DNA of 45,492 bases from Streptomyces sp. GKU 895 (lineage in GTDB: Bacteria; Actinomycetota; Actinomycetes; Streptomycetales; Streptomycetaceae), in assembly GCA_002027195.1 (NCBI GenBank), contig MWJO01000069.1:1-45492 (forward strand), in the 5' to 3' direction. Position numbers and translations under genes: made by a program. Below, in pieces: positions 1 through 6,937 of this stretch. Each line of letters starts with the position of its first letter. Within the stretch, counting starts at the first letter, position 1. Under the pieces are notes generated by a model, which saw nothing but the letters and a program-made list of their open reading frames with translations, was not told the origin of the DNA and did no database searches.

Positions 1-119
1 AGGTGCCGCGGGCCGACGCGGCACCCAAGGAAGAGGAGGGCGGCTGCGTGCGCGCGGTGATACGGCCGGGCGACCGACCGCTCCGTTTGCCGTCCGCGCC
101 ACCGGGGACCCGCCCGACC

Positions 120-523
120 ATGAGCGCTACGCCACTTCGCCGCCCCCGGATGCGGCAGAGCCGCCTCCTGCGGCTGCTGGACCGCTTGGAGCGGGAGCCC
201 AGGGCCGACGCGGTGGTCGACCGAACCCGCAAGCGGGTTCAAGCCCTGCCCCTCGGCGGCGGGCGGGACCTCTTGCACGGCAGGTGGCTCGGGCACCCGG
301 TGCAGGCGAGGTCAGCGACGGATGCGTCCAACGACCCTGGCATGGCAGCGTCTTCCGGCTCTCGGACGGCTGGAACGTCCGCGGCCCGGCCACCGCGCCT
401 CAGCCGGCTGTCCACACCCGGATCAGCGACGGCCACGTCGAGATACGCCTGCGCCGACAGGAGCGGGACGAGCAGGCGCCGGCCGAGCCCGGCGAAACGG
501 CGTACGCAGAAGGTCACGCATGA
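120..523 (+). pseudogene. Internally deleted DUF2231/Rieske protein gene
   Basis: The first part reads in frame 3 from ATG 120 and gives the N-terminus typical of DUF2231 membrane proteins (LLDRLEREP, then DLLHGRWLGHPVQ near 275-303). The similarity then stops. From about 305 a different frame gives the end of a Rieske domain (EVSDGCVQ, PWHGSVFRLSDGW, GPATAPQP) and runs to a TGA at 521-523. In the DUF2231-Rieske fusion family these two parts are normally separated by the membrane segments and the first half of the Rieske centre, so the middle has been deleted with a frame change. The second Rieske Cys, expected just before PWHGS, is an Arg. The final TGA overlaps the next ATG. No functional product is expected. 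Confidence 0.6.
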
Positions 524-1062
524 ACACCGCAGCTGACCGCCACCTCGCAGCACGTCTGCACGGCCTGTTGCACCGGGCCGGAGCGCAGTACGGAGCAGGG
601 CACGACCGACCGCTGGGCGGCTACCTCGCAGCCATGACAGGCTTCGCCGCTTATACGACGGCTTGGGCCACCGCCGTACGGCTGCGCGGCCGACCGCTGC
701 CCGACCGGCCCGAGCCGTGGGACGTGGTGCTGACCTCGGTCGCGACCTTCCGGCTCAGCCGGCTGCTGACCAAGGCATCGGTCACCAGCCCGCTTCGCGC
801 TCCGTTCACCCGGTACGTCGCCCCGCAGGGCCCGGCCGAACTGCACGAGGAAGCACACTCCGAGGGCGCCAGGCACACCGTCGGAGAACTGGCTACCTGC
901 CCCTTCTGCATGAGCGTCTGGGTGGCCTCCACCCTCACCGCGGGCCAGCTGCTCTGGCCGCGCGCGACACGCACCGCCATGGGCGCGCTCGCCGCTCTGG
1001 CCGGCGCGGACGGGCTGCAACTGGCATACAGCGCGCTGGTCGAGAAGACGACGGGCGAGTGA
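520..1062 (+). CDS. DUF1360 family membrane protein
   Basis: The 180-residue product has a hydrophobic N-terminal segment (GYLAAMTGFAAYTTAWAT), the family's central WDVVLTSVATFRLSRLLTK stretch, and the C-terminal motif ATCPFCMSVWVAS with its CxxC pair, followed by another hydrophobic helix. This pattern is characteristic of DUF1360, a family of small membrane proteins of unknown function that is common in Streptomyces and Bacillus spore or stress loci. ATG 520 is chosen because it overlaps the TGA of the preceding Rieske remnant (ATGA) and starts the conserved region; this also suggests that the two genes were once translationally coupled. The family call is firm, the function unknown. Confidence 0.8.
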   Translation: MNTAADRHLAARLHGLLHRAGAQYGAGHDRPLGGYLAAMTGFAAYTTAWATAVRLRGRPLPDRPEPWDVVLTSVATFRLSRLLTKASVTSPLRAPFTRYVAPQGPAELHEEAHSEGARHTVGELATCPFCMSVWVASTLTAGQLLWPRATRTAMGALAALAGADGLQLAYSALVEKTTGE

Positions 1063-1591
1063 CCTGGCAGCGGACCGCTGTGATGATGTACTCCTCGGCC
1101 CGGAGCCGGGCGAGGAGTGACGTGTGTGAGCGGCAACGCACACCGTGGCGTTGGCGCACCCCCTGGCCTGGGCAGAGGCTGTCTCGTCCGCGTGCCATCT
1201 CCTTCTGGGCGGCGTTCGCCTGGTGCGGCGCAACGATCGCGGGGGGGGATGACGCTCGGAGCCGCACCCGCCCGCCGGGAGCCTGCTCAAGCACGCCGCC
1301 GGGCCGGCCGCGATGGCCGGCGGTGAGAAGCTCGAGCAGGCGTCAGCGGCCAGCCGACTCCCCTGCCCGCACGCGTTCTCCAGCGGCCGACCGGCCCGTA
1401 CGAACGCCCCGGCGGACAGCCGCTGCCGGTGAACTGGGCCGTGCGCTGCGGTCAGGCGGCCCTCCACACTCCACAAGGCCGTCCACGCCTTCATCCCCGG
1501 CGCAGCCGCCGACGCCTTGACGGCCCGCACGGGGGCTCGGCCCTGGCCGGCGCCACCCGCCTCCAGTCAGAACGGCTGCTCACACGCCACC
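1063..1591. other. Gap without a convincing gene
   Basis: The region between two convergent genes contains only short open frames with strongly biased composition and no family motif. One frame around 1381-1614 looks faintly coding but has no recognisable domain. It may be degraded coding sequence. Confidence 0.3.
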
Positions 1592-2683
1592 TCAGGTCAT
1601 GCTCCTGGCGGTGATGAGATCGGTGACGGCCGGAAGGCCGCCCTGGGCCAGGGCGGCGCGCTGCCGATCGGCGCCGGTGCCGTCCTGCAGAAGCCGGTGC
1701 ACCAGGGCCGTCACCTGCCTGCTGTCGCCGGACGCCTCGAGCGCGGGCGCGACGTGGCGTAGCAGCTCGTACAGCATCTCGCCGGCCCGGCGTTGCCGGC
1801 CGCCCGGATCGACCAGGGTGCTGCTCAGCCCGTGGCGGGCCGCGTGCCACATGCTCGCCTGCAGCAGTTCCTGATCGCAGTCGAGCTCGGGGACACCGGC
1901 GGCGGCCTCCGCACGCGCGGTCTCCACGAGGGCTCGGACAAGGCCCGTGAGCATCACCGCGTCGTCCGGGCGCAGCTGCACGTCCAGGCACCGCACCTCG
2001 ATGGTGGGGTACCGGGTCGAGAGCCGGGCCTGCCAATACAGCTGACCGGCGTCCGAGATCAGACCGCTGTCCAGCAGTTGCCGCACGCGCCGGTCGTGGT
2101 CGGCGATGTCGGCGAAGTGCGGGGGCATACCGCTGACCGGCCACCGACTGAAGATCACGGTGCGCCAGCTGGCGAAGCCGGTGTCGTGACCGTCCCACAG
2201 CGGGGAGTTCGCGGACAGGGCGGTGAGGGTCGGCAGCCACACCCGGATCCTGTTCAGAATCTGCACGCCGGTCTCCCGGCTGGGGACGCCGACGTGCACA
2301 TGCATGCCGTTGACCAGCTGTTCCGCCACCAGCTGGGGCGCCTGGGTGCGCATGGCCCGGTACCGGGCCTGGTCGGTGACGGCCACAGGGTGGCCGTGGC
2401 GCACCGGGGGCGTGGCACAGGCCGCGATCCGGCAGCCGTGCTCCTCGGCGGCCGCGCCGAGGGCGTGCCGCAGCCGCAGCAGGTGTCCACCGGCCTCCTC
2501 GAGTGTGCTGCACACCGGGGTGGCCACCTCTACCTGCGCCTGCAGCAACTCGCACTGCACCTCCTGGTCGGCCACGAGGTGCCCCAGGCCGGCCGCGGCG
2601 CGCACCTTGTCCGCCATGGGTACCGGCAGACCCGTGACCGGGTCGAGCAGCAGGTACTCCTCTTCGACACCGATCGTCGTCAT
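1592..2683 (-). CDS. Carboxylate-amine ligase, YbdK/GCS2 family
   Basis: The 363-residue product begins with the diagnostic GCS2 motif MTTIGVEEEYLLLD and continues with QVEVATP, NGMHVHVGVPSRE, HDTGFASWRTVIFSRWP and TIEVRCLDVQLRPDD, all hallmarks of the YbdK-like glutamate-cysteine ligase family. Family members form ATP-dependent carboxylate-amine bonds and show weak glutamate-cysteine ligase activity in E. coli YbdK. In actinobacteria they are usually paralogues beside the mycothiol pathway, so the real substrate is uncertain. Start 2683 is chosen because the motif starts there and AGAAGG lies 6 nt upstream. Length is normal. Domain assignment is firm; the exact reaction is inferred. Confidence 0.85.
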   Translation of the reverse strand: MTTIGVEEEYLLLDPVTGLPVPMADKVRAAAGLGHLVADQEVQCELLQAQVEVATPVCSTLEEAGGHLLRLRHALGAAAEEHGCRIAACATPPVRHGHPVAVTDQARYRAMRTQAPQLVAEQLVNGMHVHVGVPSRETGVQILNRIRVWLPTLTALSANSPLWDGHDTGFASWRTVIFSRWPVSGMPPHFADIADHDRRVRQLLDSGLISDAGQLYWQARLSTRYPTIEVRCLDVQLRPDDAVMLTGLVRALVETARAEAAAGVPELDCDQELLQASMWHAARHGLSSTLVDPGGRQRRAGEMLYELLRHVAPALEASGDSRQVTALVHRLLQDGTGADRQRAALAQGGLPAVTDLITARSMT

Positions 2684-2979
2684 CGACGGCCTTCTGTTCC
2701 GCCCGGCTGTACCACCGGACTGGCTCCCGATGCGCCTTCCGGTGCATCGCATGACGAGGACTCGTCGGAGGGGTCACTCGTGGTGCCCGAGTGCCGCGCT
2801 CCCTTCGCAGTAAACCATCACCCGCTGCCGCCGACAGCCGACGACGAGCTCGCCAGGGCACGACTGGCTCGGTGCGCACCGGCCTCCGCAGGCAGGCCCG
2901 TCATCACCATGATTGGCCGCCTGCCTGATGGGCACCCAGAGTGACGCAAGAGGCGGGGATTGACGAACGGAGATGCCCG

Positions 2980-3663
2980 ATGGTGGCGCAGACCCTGATG
3001 CCGGCCCGGCCGGCGTTGTTGCTCAGGCCACCGGGTGTGTACGCCCCGCAGTGGGACACGGGATTGCTGGCGCGTGCCCTGTACCGCGAAGCCGTCACCT
3101 CCGGGACCGATGTGCTGGATCTGGGGACCGGCACCGGCGCGGTCGCCCTGCAGGCGGCCCTCCTGGGCGCACGAGTGACCGCGGTGGACATCTCGCGGCG
3201 GGCGGTGTTCGCCACCCGCGTCAACGCGCTGCTGGCAAGGCAGCGACTTCGCGTACGACGCGGTGACCTGACGAGCGCCGTCACAGGGCAGTCGTACGAC
3301 CTCGTCGTCAGCAATCCGCCCTACGTCCCCTCCCCCGCCGGCCGGCTGCCGCGCCGGGGAGCTGCCCGCGCCTGGGACGCGGGCAGCGACGGCCGGGCGT
3401 TCGTGGACCGCATCTGTGAGGCGGCGCCCACCATGCTGCGTCCGGGCGGGGTCCTGCTGATCGTGCACTCCGGACTGTGCGGACCGGACACCACTGTGCG
3501 ACGGCTGACGGAACGCGGGCTGCACGCCTCGATCACCGACCGCGCCCTGGTGCCCCACGGCCCCGTACTGCGCTCCCGGATGCCGTGGCTGGTACGCCAG
3601 GGCCTGGCCGGAGCGGACGACAGCCGGGAGGAACTCGTGGTCGTCCGCGCTGAACGACGGTAA
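2980..3663 (+). CDS. HemK/PrmC-type class I methyltransferase
   Basis: The 227-residue protein has a Rossmann methyltransferase fold: S-adenosylmethionine motif I VLDLGTGTGAVALQAA, an acidic strand VTAVDIS, and the catalytic NPPY motif in DLVVSNPPYVPS. NPPY is typical of enzymes that methylate planar amide or ring nitrogens (HemK/PrmC, RsmC). The protein is shorter than PrmC and lacks its N-terminal helical domain, so it is probably a stand-alone relative with an unknown substrate rather than the release-factor methylase. ATG 2980 is preferred over an in-frame GTG at 2941 because GGAG lies 7 nt upstream. The family is confident. Confidence 0.8.
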   Translation: MVAQTLMPARPALLLRPPGVYAPQWDTGLLARALYREAVTSGTDVLDLGTGTGAVALQAALLGARVTAVDISRRAVFATRVNALLARQRLRVRRGDLTSAVTGQSYDLVVSNPPYVPSPAGRLPRRGAARAWDAGSDGRAFVDRICEAAPTMLRPGGVLLIVHSGLCGPDTTVRRLTERGLHASITDRALVPHGPVLRSRMPWLVRQGLAGADDSREELVVVRAERR

Positions 3664-3698
3664 GCACGCGCCCCGATCCGCGAACAGCTGCCCGCCCT

Positions 3699-3845
3699 GA
3701 CGCCAACCCGGGCATCGGACAGGCCCTGTTCGGCTACGAGACGGACGCCGTCTTCGGCTACTCGCACGCCATGGGCGGGCCGCGCGGCAGCCACGCCGAG
3801 TACGTCCGCGTGCCCTTCGCCTTCGCCGACTACGGCGCGTTCAAG
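3699..3845 (+). pseudogene. Fragment of a zinc-type alcohol dehydrogenase
   Basis: A frame without a usable start reads FGYETDAVFGYSH, MGG, RGSHAEYVRVPFA, DYGAFK. This matches the segment after the zinc-binding region of medium-chain Zn alcohol/formaldehyde dehydrogenases, whose GYSHxxGGxxGxHAEYVRVPFAD is characteristic. Only about 50 residues remain. Both ends are lost, and downstream the frame runs directly into an unrelated gene remnant. It is a dead fragment left by deletion or recombination. Confidence 0.5.
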
Positions 3846-4365
3846 GGCACTGGGCCTTCCCCATGGGCTGCCGGACGGCTTGGGGCTGGCCGTCCGCGTC
3901 GAGGAGGCCGACGGGCCGGACAGCACACTCGACCTGCTGTTCACCTCCAGCCGACCCGGCAGGTTCGGCCGCCACCTGCCCTTGCTCCGACCCCACGCCC
4001 TCAAGGGGCCGTACTCGACCCTGCTGTCGTACCGGATGGGAGAGCGCGAACGCGTGCTCGCGGCGTTCCCCGCCCGCGACCAGAGCGGCACTCGCGAGGA
4101 GACCATGCCGACCTTGTGGCAGGAGCTGGCCCGCCGGCCCGTCCGCTTCGACCTGCGCGCCGCCGCCCCCGGCGAACCCTGGACCACCTTCGCCTCACTG
4201 TCCCTCGATGCCACCCTCCCCGCCACGCCCTCCCGCACCGTGTCCTACGACCCGTACACGCACTGCCTGCCCGGACTGCGACCCACCGGACCACTGCGCG
4301 CACTCCGCGTCGCCGCGTACACCGGTTCCCGCCACGGACGAACCGGCGACGACCACGACGAGTGA
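3846..4365 (+). pseudogene. 5'-truncated conserved actinobacterial gene (phosphodiesterase-like annotation)
   Basis: Reading in frame 1, the sequence enters mid-protein (ALGLPHGLPDGLGLAVRV), continues through LDLLFTSSRPGRFGRHLP and LKGPYSTLLSYRM, and stops at 4363-4365. From memory this resembles the C-terminal part of a Streptomyces family often annotated as phosphodiesterase, which starts well upstream of this point; that assignment is tentative. The 5' part is missing: an alcohol dehydrogenase fragment abuts it at about 3845. A TTG at 3880 could start a 161-residue protein but would omit conserved sequence, so I treat it as a remnant. Confidence 0.4.
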
Positions 4366-4381
4366 GGTGATCCTGCGGCGG

Positions 4382-4418
4382 GGAGTGCCGACGTCCGACA
4401 ACCGACGACCGGCACTCT
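4382..4418. terminator. Inverted repeat, probable terminator
   Basis: GAGTGCCG at 4383-4390 pairs with CGGCACTC at 4410-4417, with a 19-nt loop, just after the stop of the truncated gene. There is no T tract, which is common for GC-rich actinobacterial terminators. Confidence 0.4.
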
Positions 4419-4434
4419 CCCGGAACCCTGCGGG

Positions 4435-4470
4435 TTGACTTCCTCCCCCCTCCTGATGGAGGAGGATTCC
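4435..4470 (-). repeat. IS605-type right-end hairpin (possible omega-RNA 3' end)
   Basis: On the minus strand the sequence following the tnpB stop forms a hairpin (arms 4461-4466 and 4441-4446, TCCTCC/GGAGGA) and ends in GTCAA at 4435-4439. This layout, a terminal palindrome just beyond the tnpB stop, is that of IS605-family right ends, where the 3' end of the guide RNA also lies. Sequence immediately outside would be the guide position. Confidence 0.45.
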
Positions 4471-4690
4471 TACGGCTCGCGCCGTGGGGTTTCCCGCTTC
4501 GCAGCCGAGTGCCCGTCGCGGCCGTACCACCGGCTCTTGTACTCCAGCGTCCTCCGAAACTCCGACCACACCGCATCGCTGATGGCGCGGGCCAGACGGC
4601 CGTTCGCGGACGTTCTTCACCATGCTCCGCACCGTGGTGACCGAGGTCCAGGCGACTGCTGTGACTGTGATGACCGGGGCATCTGCGGGA
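4470..4690 (-). pseudogene. tnpB: C-terminal fragment of IS605-type tnpB
   Basis: Minus-strand translation gives MVKN, then after a frame change NGRLARAISDAVWSEFRR and TLEYKSRWYGRD, ending at a TAG (4470-4472). LARAISD.W.EFRR.LEYK..WYG is the strongly conserved region around the third RuvC motif and zinc finger of TnpB, the RNA-guided nuclease carried by IS200/IS605 elements. The zinc-finger cysteines and most of the protein are missing and there is at least one frameshift, so it cannot be active. It sits next to the element's right-end hairpin. Identification as a TnpB remnant is fairly secure. Confidence 0.65.
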
Positions 4691-4719
4691 AGAAGGGTCC
4701 GTAACTCAAGGAGGGTGCG

Positions 4720-5901
4720 GTGAGGCGTGATCGAATCGGGCTGGCCGAGGTACTGGCAGCAGCGGAGGGTGCCGCGCCGGTGCGCTCCCTGGATGTCGTG
4801 GCGCACAACCTGCGCGAGCGATTCGGCGCGCGTTACGTGTCGTTCCTCTTCGTCGACGTCGTCGGCCGACGCCTGCTACGGGTCAGCGACGAGGCGACGG
4901 CACCACACGAGCACGGCGCCGACCAAGTTCTCCTGGCCGGCAGTGTCTACGACGATGTCCTGCGCACTCAGAAAGTGGTGCAAGTGACGGAGGGCTCACA
5001 GGGGCAGCGCGTGCTAGCCCCCGTGACCAACCGTGGCGACGCCATCGGGGTCCTGGAGCTCCATCTCACCCACGTCACACAAAACATCCTCCAGCAGGTT
5101 GAGGAGGCTGCTCACGCCCTGGCGTACATCATTGTCACCGACCGGCGCTTCACCGACCTCTACTACTGGGGCAACCGCACCGCCACGGTCACGCTGGCCG
5201 CGGAGATCCAGCGTCAGCTACTGCCCTCGGCTCCCTCGTGCGAGGCTCCCGAGTTCACCCTCGCCGGCGCCCTTGTCCCGGCCTCCGACATCGCCGGTGA
5301 CACCTACGACTACAGCCTCGACCACGACACCCTGCACCTGTCCATCACCGACGCCATGGGCCACGACGTCGACGCCTCCCTCATGGCCACCCTCCTGGTC
5401 AACGCCTCCCGCGGCGCCCGCCGCGCCGGCGTCGACCTTGCCGAACAAGCCCGGCAGACGCACGAAGCCCTCATCGAACACGGCAGAAGGACCTTCGCCA
5501 CCGGACAACTGATGCGCATCGCTCTGGACGGAGGCAGCGCACAGCTCGTCAACGCGGGCCACCCTTGGCCCCTACGACTGCGCGACGGCACCGTTGACGA
5601 GATCAAGCTGCACATCAACCAACCCTTCGGGTTTTTTACACAGGGCCCCTATCAAGTACAGGACATCGACCTGCGCCCTGGTGACCGCCTCGTCTTCTAC
5701 ACCGACGGTGTGCAGGAGCGCCAAGCAGGAGCCGTCGACCTGCCGCGCCTCATGCGCGACACCGCAGGCGAGCATCCCCGCGAGGCGGTCCGCGCCATGG
5801 TCGCCGCCGTCACCGACGCCTGCCACGGGCACGTGCGAGACGACGCCACGGTCCTGTGCCTGGACTGGCACGGCACTGCCTCCGCAGACCGAAGCGCTTA
5901 A
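4720..5901 (+). CDS. SpoIIE/PP2C-type protein phosphatase with GAF-like N-terminus
   Basis: The 393-residue protein has an N-terminal sensor-like region (residues about 10-150, resembling a GAF domain: RFGARYVSFLFVDVVGRRLL) and a C-terminal SpoIIE-type PP2C domain. The domain's metal-binding and core motifs are visible: ASDIAGDTYDY, ITDAMGHDVDAS, NAGHPWPLRLRDG, FYTDGVQE and RDDATVLCL. Such Ser/Thr phosphatases usually act on anti-anti-sigma factors in Streptomyces stress partner-switching. No anti-sigma or STAS gene is adjacent, so it is an orphan here. The GTG start at 4720 has AAGGAGG 5 nt upstream. The function class is firm and the target unknown. Confidence 0.9.
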   Translation: MRRDRIGLAEVLAAAEGAAPVRSLDVVAHNLRERFGARYVSFLFVDVVGRRLLRVSDEATAPHEHGADQVLLAGSVYDDVLRTQKVVQVTEGSQGQRVLAPVTNRGDAIGVLELHLTHVTQNILQQVEEAAHALAYIIVTDRRFTDLYYWGNRTATVTLAAEIQRQLLPSAPSCEAPEFTLAGALVPASDIAGDTYDYSLDHDTLHLSITDAMGHDVDASLMATLLVNASRGARRAGVDLAEQARQTHEALIEHGRRTFATGQLMRIALDGGSAQLVNAGHPWPLRLRDGTVDEIKLHINQPFGFFTQGPYQVQDIDLRPGDRLVFYTDGVQERQAGAVDLPRLMRDTAGEHPREAVRAMVAAVTDACHGHVRDDATVLCLDWHGTASADRSA

Positions 5902-5924
5902 CACCCAGGGCCTGTGGGATGTCG

Positions 5925-5990
5925 TGAGGCTGCCGGCCGTACTCGCCTATCGGCAGGAACGGCTCGATCAACTGCCGCCGGGTGTGTCCT
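5925..5990 (-). pseudogene. Transposase N-terminal scrap (IS5-like)
   Basis: On the minus strand one frame reads RRQLIEPFLPIGEYG, matching the start of IS5-group transposases (W.LIEPLLP.GEYG). The similarity ends after about 20 residues and no catalytic DDE region follows. Confidence 0.4.
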
Positions 5991-6022
5991 GGTCGGTCAG
6001 GACTTCGTCTGCGTCGCCCACT

Positions 6023-6056
6023 GGTCCGCTCGGAGTGGGAGACCTCCGAGCGGACC
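6023..6056. terminator. Perfect 13-bp hairpin, probable terminator
   Basis: GGTCCGCTCGGAG (6023-6035) pairs perfectly with CTCCGAGCGGACC (6044-6056) around an 8-nt loop. It lies 45 nt beyond the stop of the minus-strand inhibitor gene, the right place for its terminator. Confidence 0.6.
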
Positions 6057-6100
6057 GAGATCGCAGGCGACATCCTGTCGCGCTTCCCAAGGAGCGCGGG

Positions 6101-6439
6101 TCAGGGGTTGTCCGCGCCGGCGCGATCCGGGGTGCACGTCCACAGCCCCGTCACGTAGTTGCCGTTGGGACCGTACCCGGAGAAGGTCGCCCAGTTGCCG
6201 GGGTCTAGGACGCGGCAGGGGGCCCACTGGTGGTCCGTGTACTCAACCGTGACGGCGACGGTGTCCTGGCAGCCGTTGTGGACGTCGGTGTAACGCCAGC
6301 TCTGGTAGTACTCCACGCACGACGGAGCCGGAATTTCGGTGGCCGCTCCCGCAGGGTGGGCCGTGATCAGCAAGAGGCCTGCTGTGGTCATGGTGGCGAG
6401 AGCCGTGTGACGCGATATCTGTGCGATGCGTGTCGTCAT
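6101..6439 (-). CDS. Secreted tendamistat-family alpha-amylase inhibitor
   Basis: The 112-residue precursor has a signal peptide (MTTRIAQISRHTALATM, hydrophobic core, cleavage near AGAA at residues 30-33). The mature part shows the signature APSCVEYYQSWRYTDVHNGC. The Trp48-Arg49-Tyr50 triplet corresponds to the W-R-Y loop by which tendamistat blocks the active site of animal-type alpha-amylases. Four cysteines (41, 57, 75, 102) match the two disulfides of the family. The mature length of about 78 residues is normal. Start 6439 is chosen because it gives a compact signal peptide; upstream in-frame ATGs at 6448 and 6481 exist and the ribosome site is weak. It is monocistronic. Confidence 0.85.
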   Translation of the reverse strand: MTTRIAQISRHTALATMTTAGLLLITAHPAGAATEIPAPSCVEYYQSWRYTDVHNGCQDTVAVTVEYTDHQWAPCRVLDPGNWATFSGYGPNGNYVTGLWTCTPDRAGADNP

Positions 6440-6937
6440 GTGACGCATTCTCAGACGAGATGAAAGCACGATGCAACTCATTGAAAATATTTTCAGTCAA
6501 GATCCGACTCGGAGAACAAATGCCCAGCTAAAGGCTCACGTTGAGTGTTGAAAGAATCTGAAACGGCCTCACCTTCGCTCCATGAGACAGGTGTTCCTGG
6601 CGGGGCCTGGATGCCGTCGAAGCCTTCCAGGCCCCCTCCTCGCACGGCCGACCGCCCTACCCGGCCCACCGGTGGTGATGTCCTGGTTGCCGCCACCGGA
6701 CAGTGCATCGCCGGGGGGCTGGCTGCAGCGGGTTGCGCGTCAGCCCAGGATGCTCCAGCGGCCCGTCGACGGTTCGGATCATCCCAGTCGCCAGCTGCTG
6801 TGTCGGCCGAGGTGTGTGCCCAACACATTTGGATACACGCCCAGGCGCCGCGAGGTTCCTGGCGCGTCATCGTGCGCCGCACGACCGTTCACGAGACCTT
6901 GATACCGGAATATCCACTTCTATGGATGAAGGACCCG
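6440..6937. other. Divergent promoter region, no gene seen
   Basis: This 500-bp stretch separates the inhibitor gene and ctaD, which are divergently transcribed. The ctaD frame stays open through most of it, but the composition is not protein-like and no family motif is present. It should contain promoters for both genes. Confidence 0.35.
6482..6495. promoter_or_regulatory. AT-rich perfect palindrome upstream of inhibitor gene
   Basis: TGAAAATATTTTCA is a perfect 14-bp palindrome in an otherwise GC-rich region, about 45 bp upstream of the inhibitor start. It could be an operator; no regulator is assigned. Confidence 0.35.
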
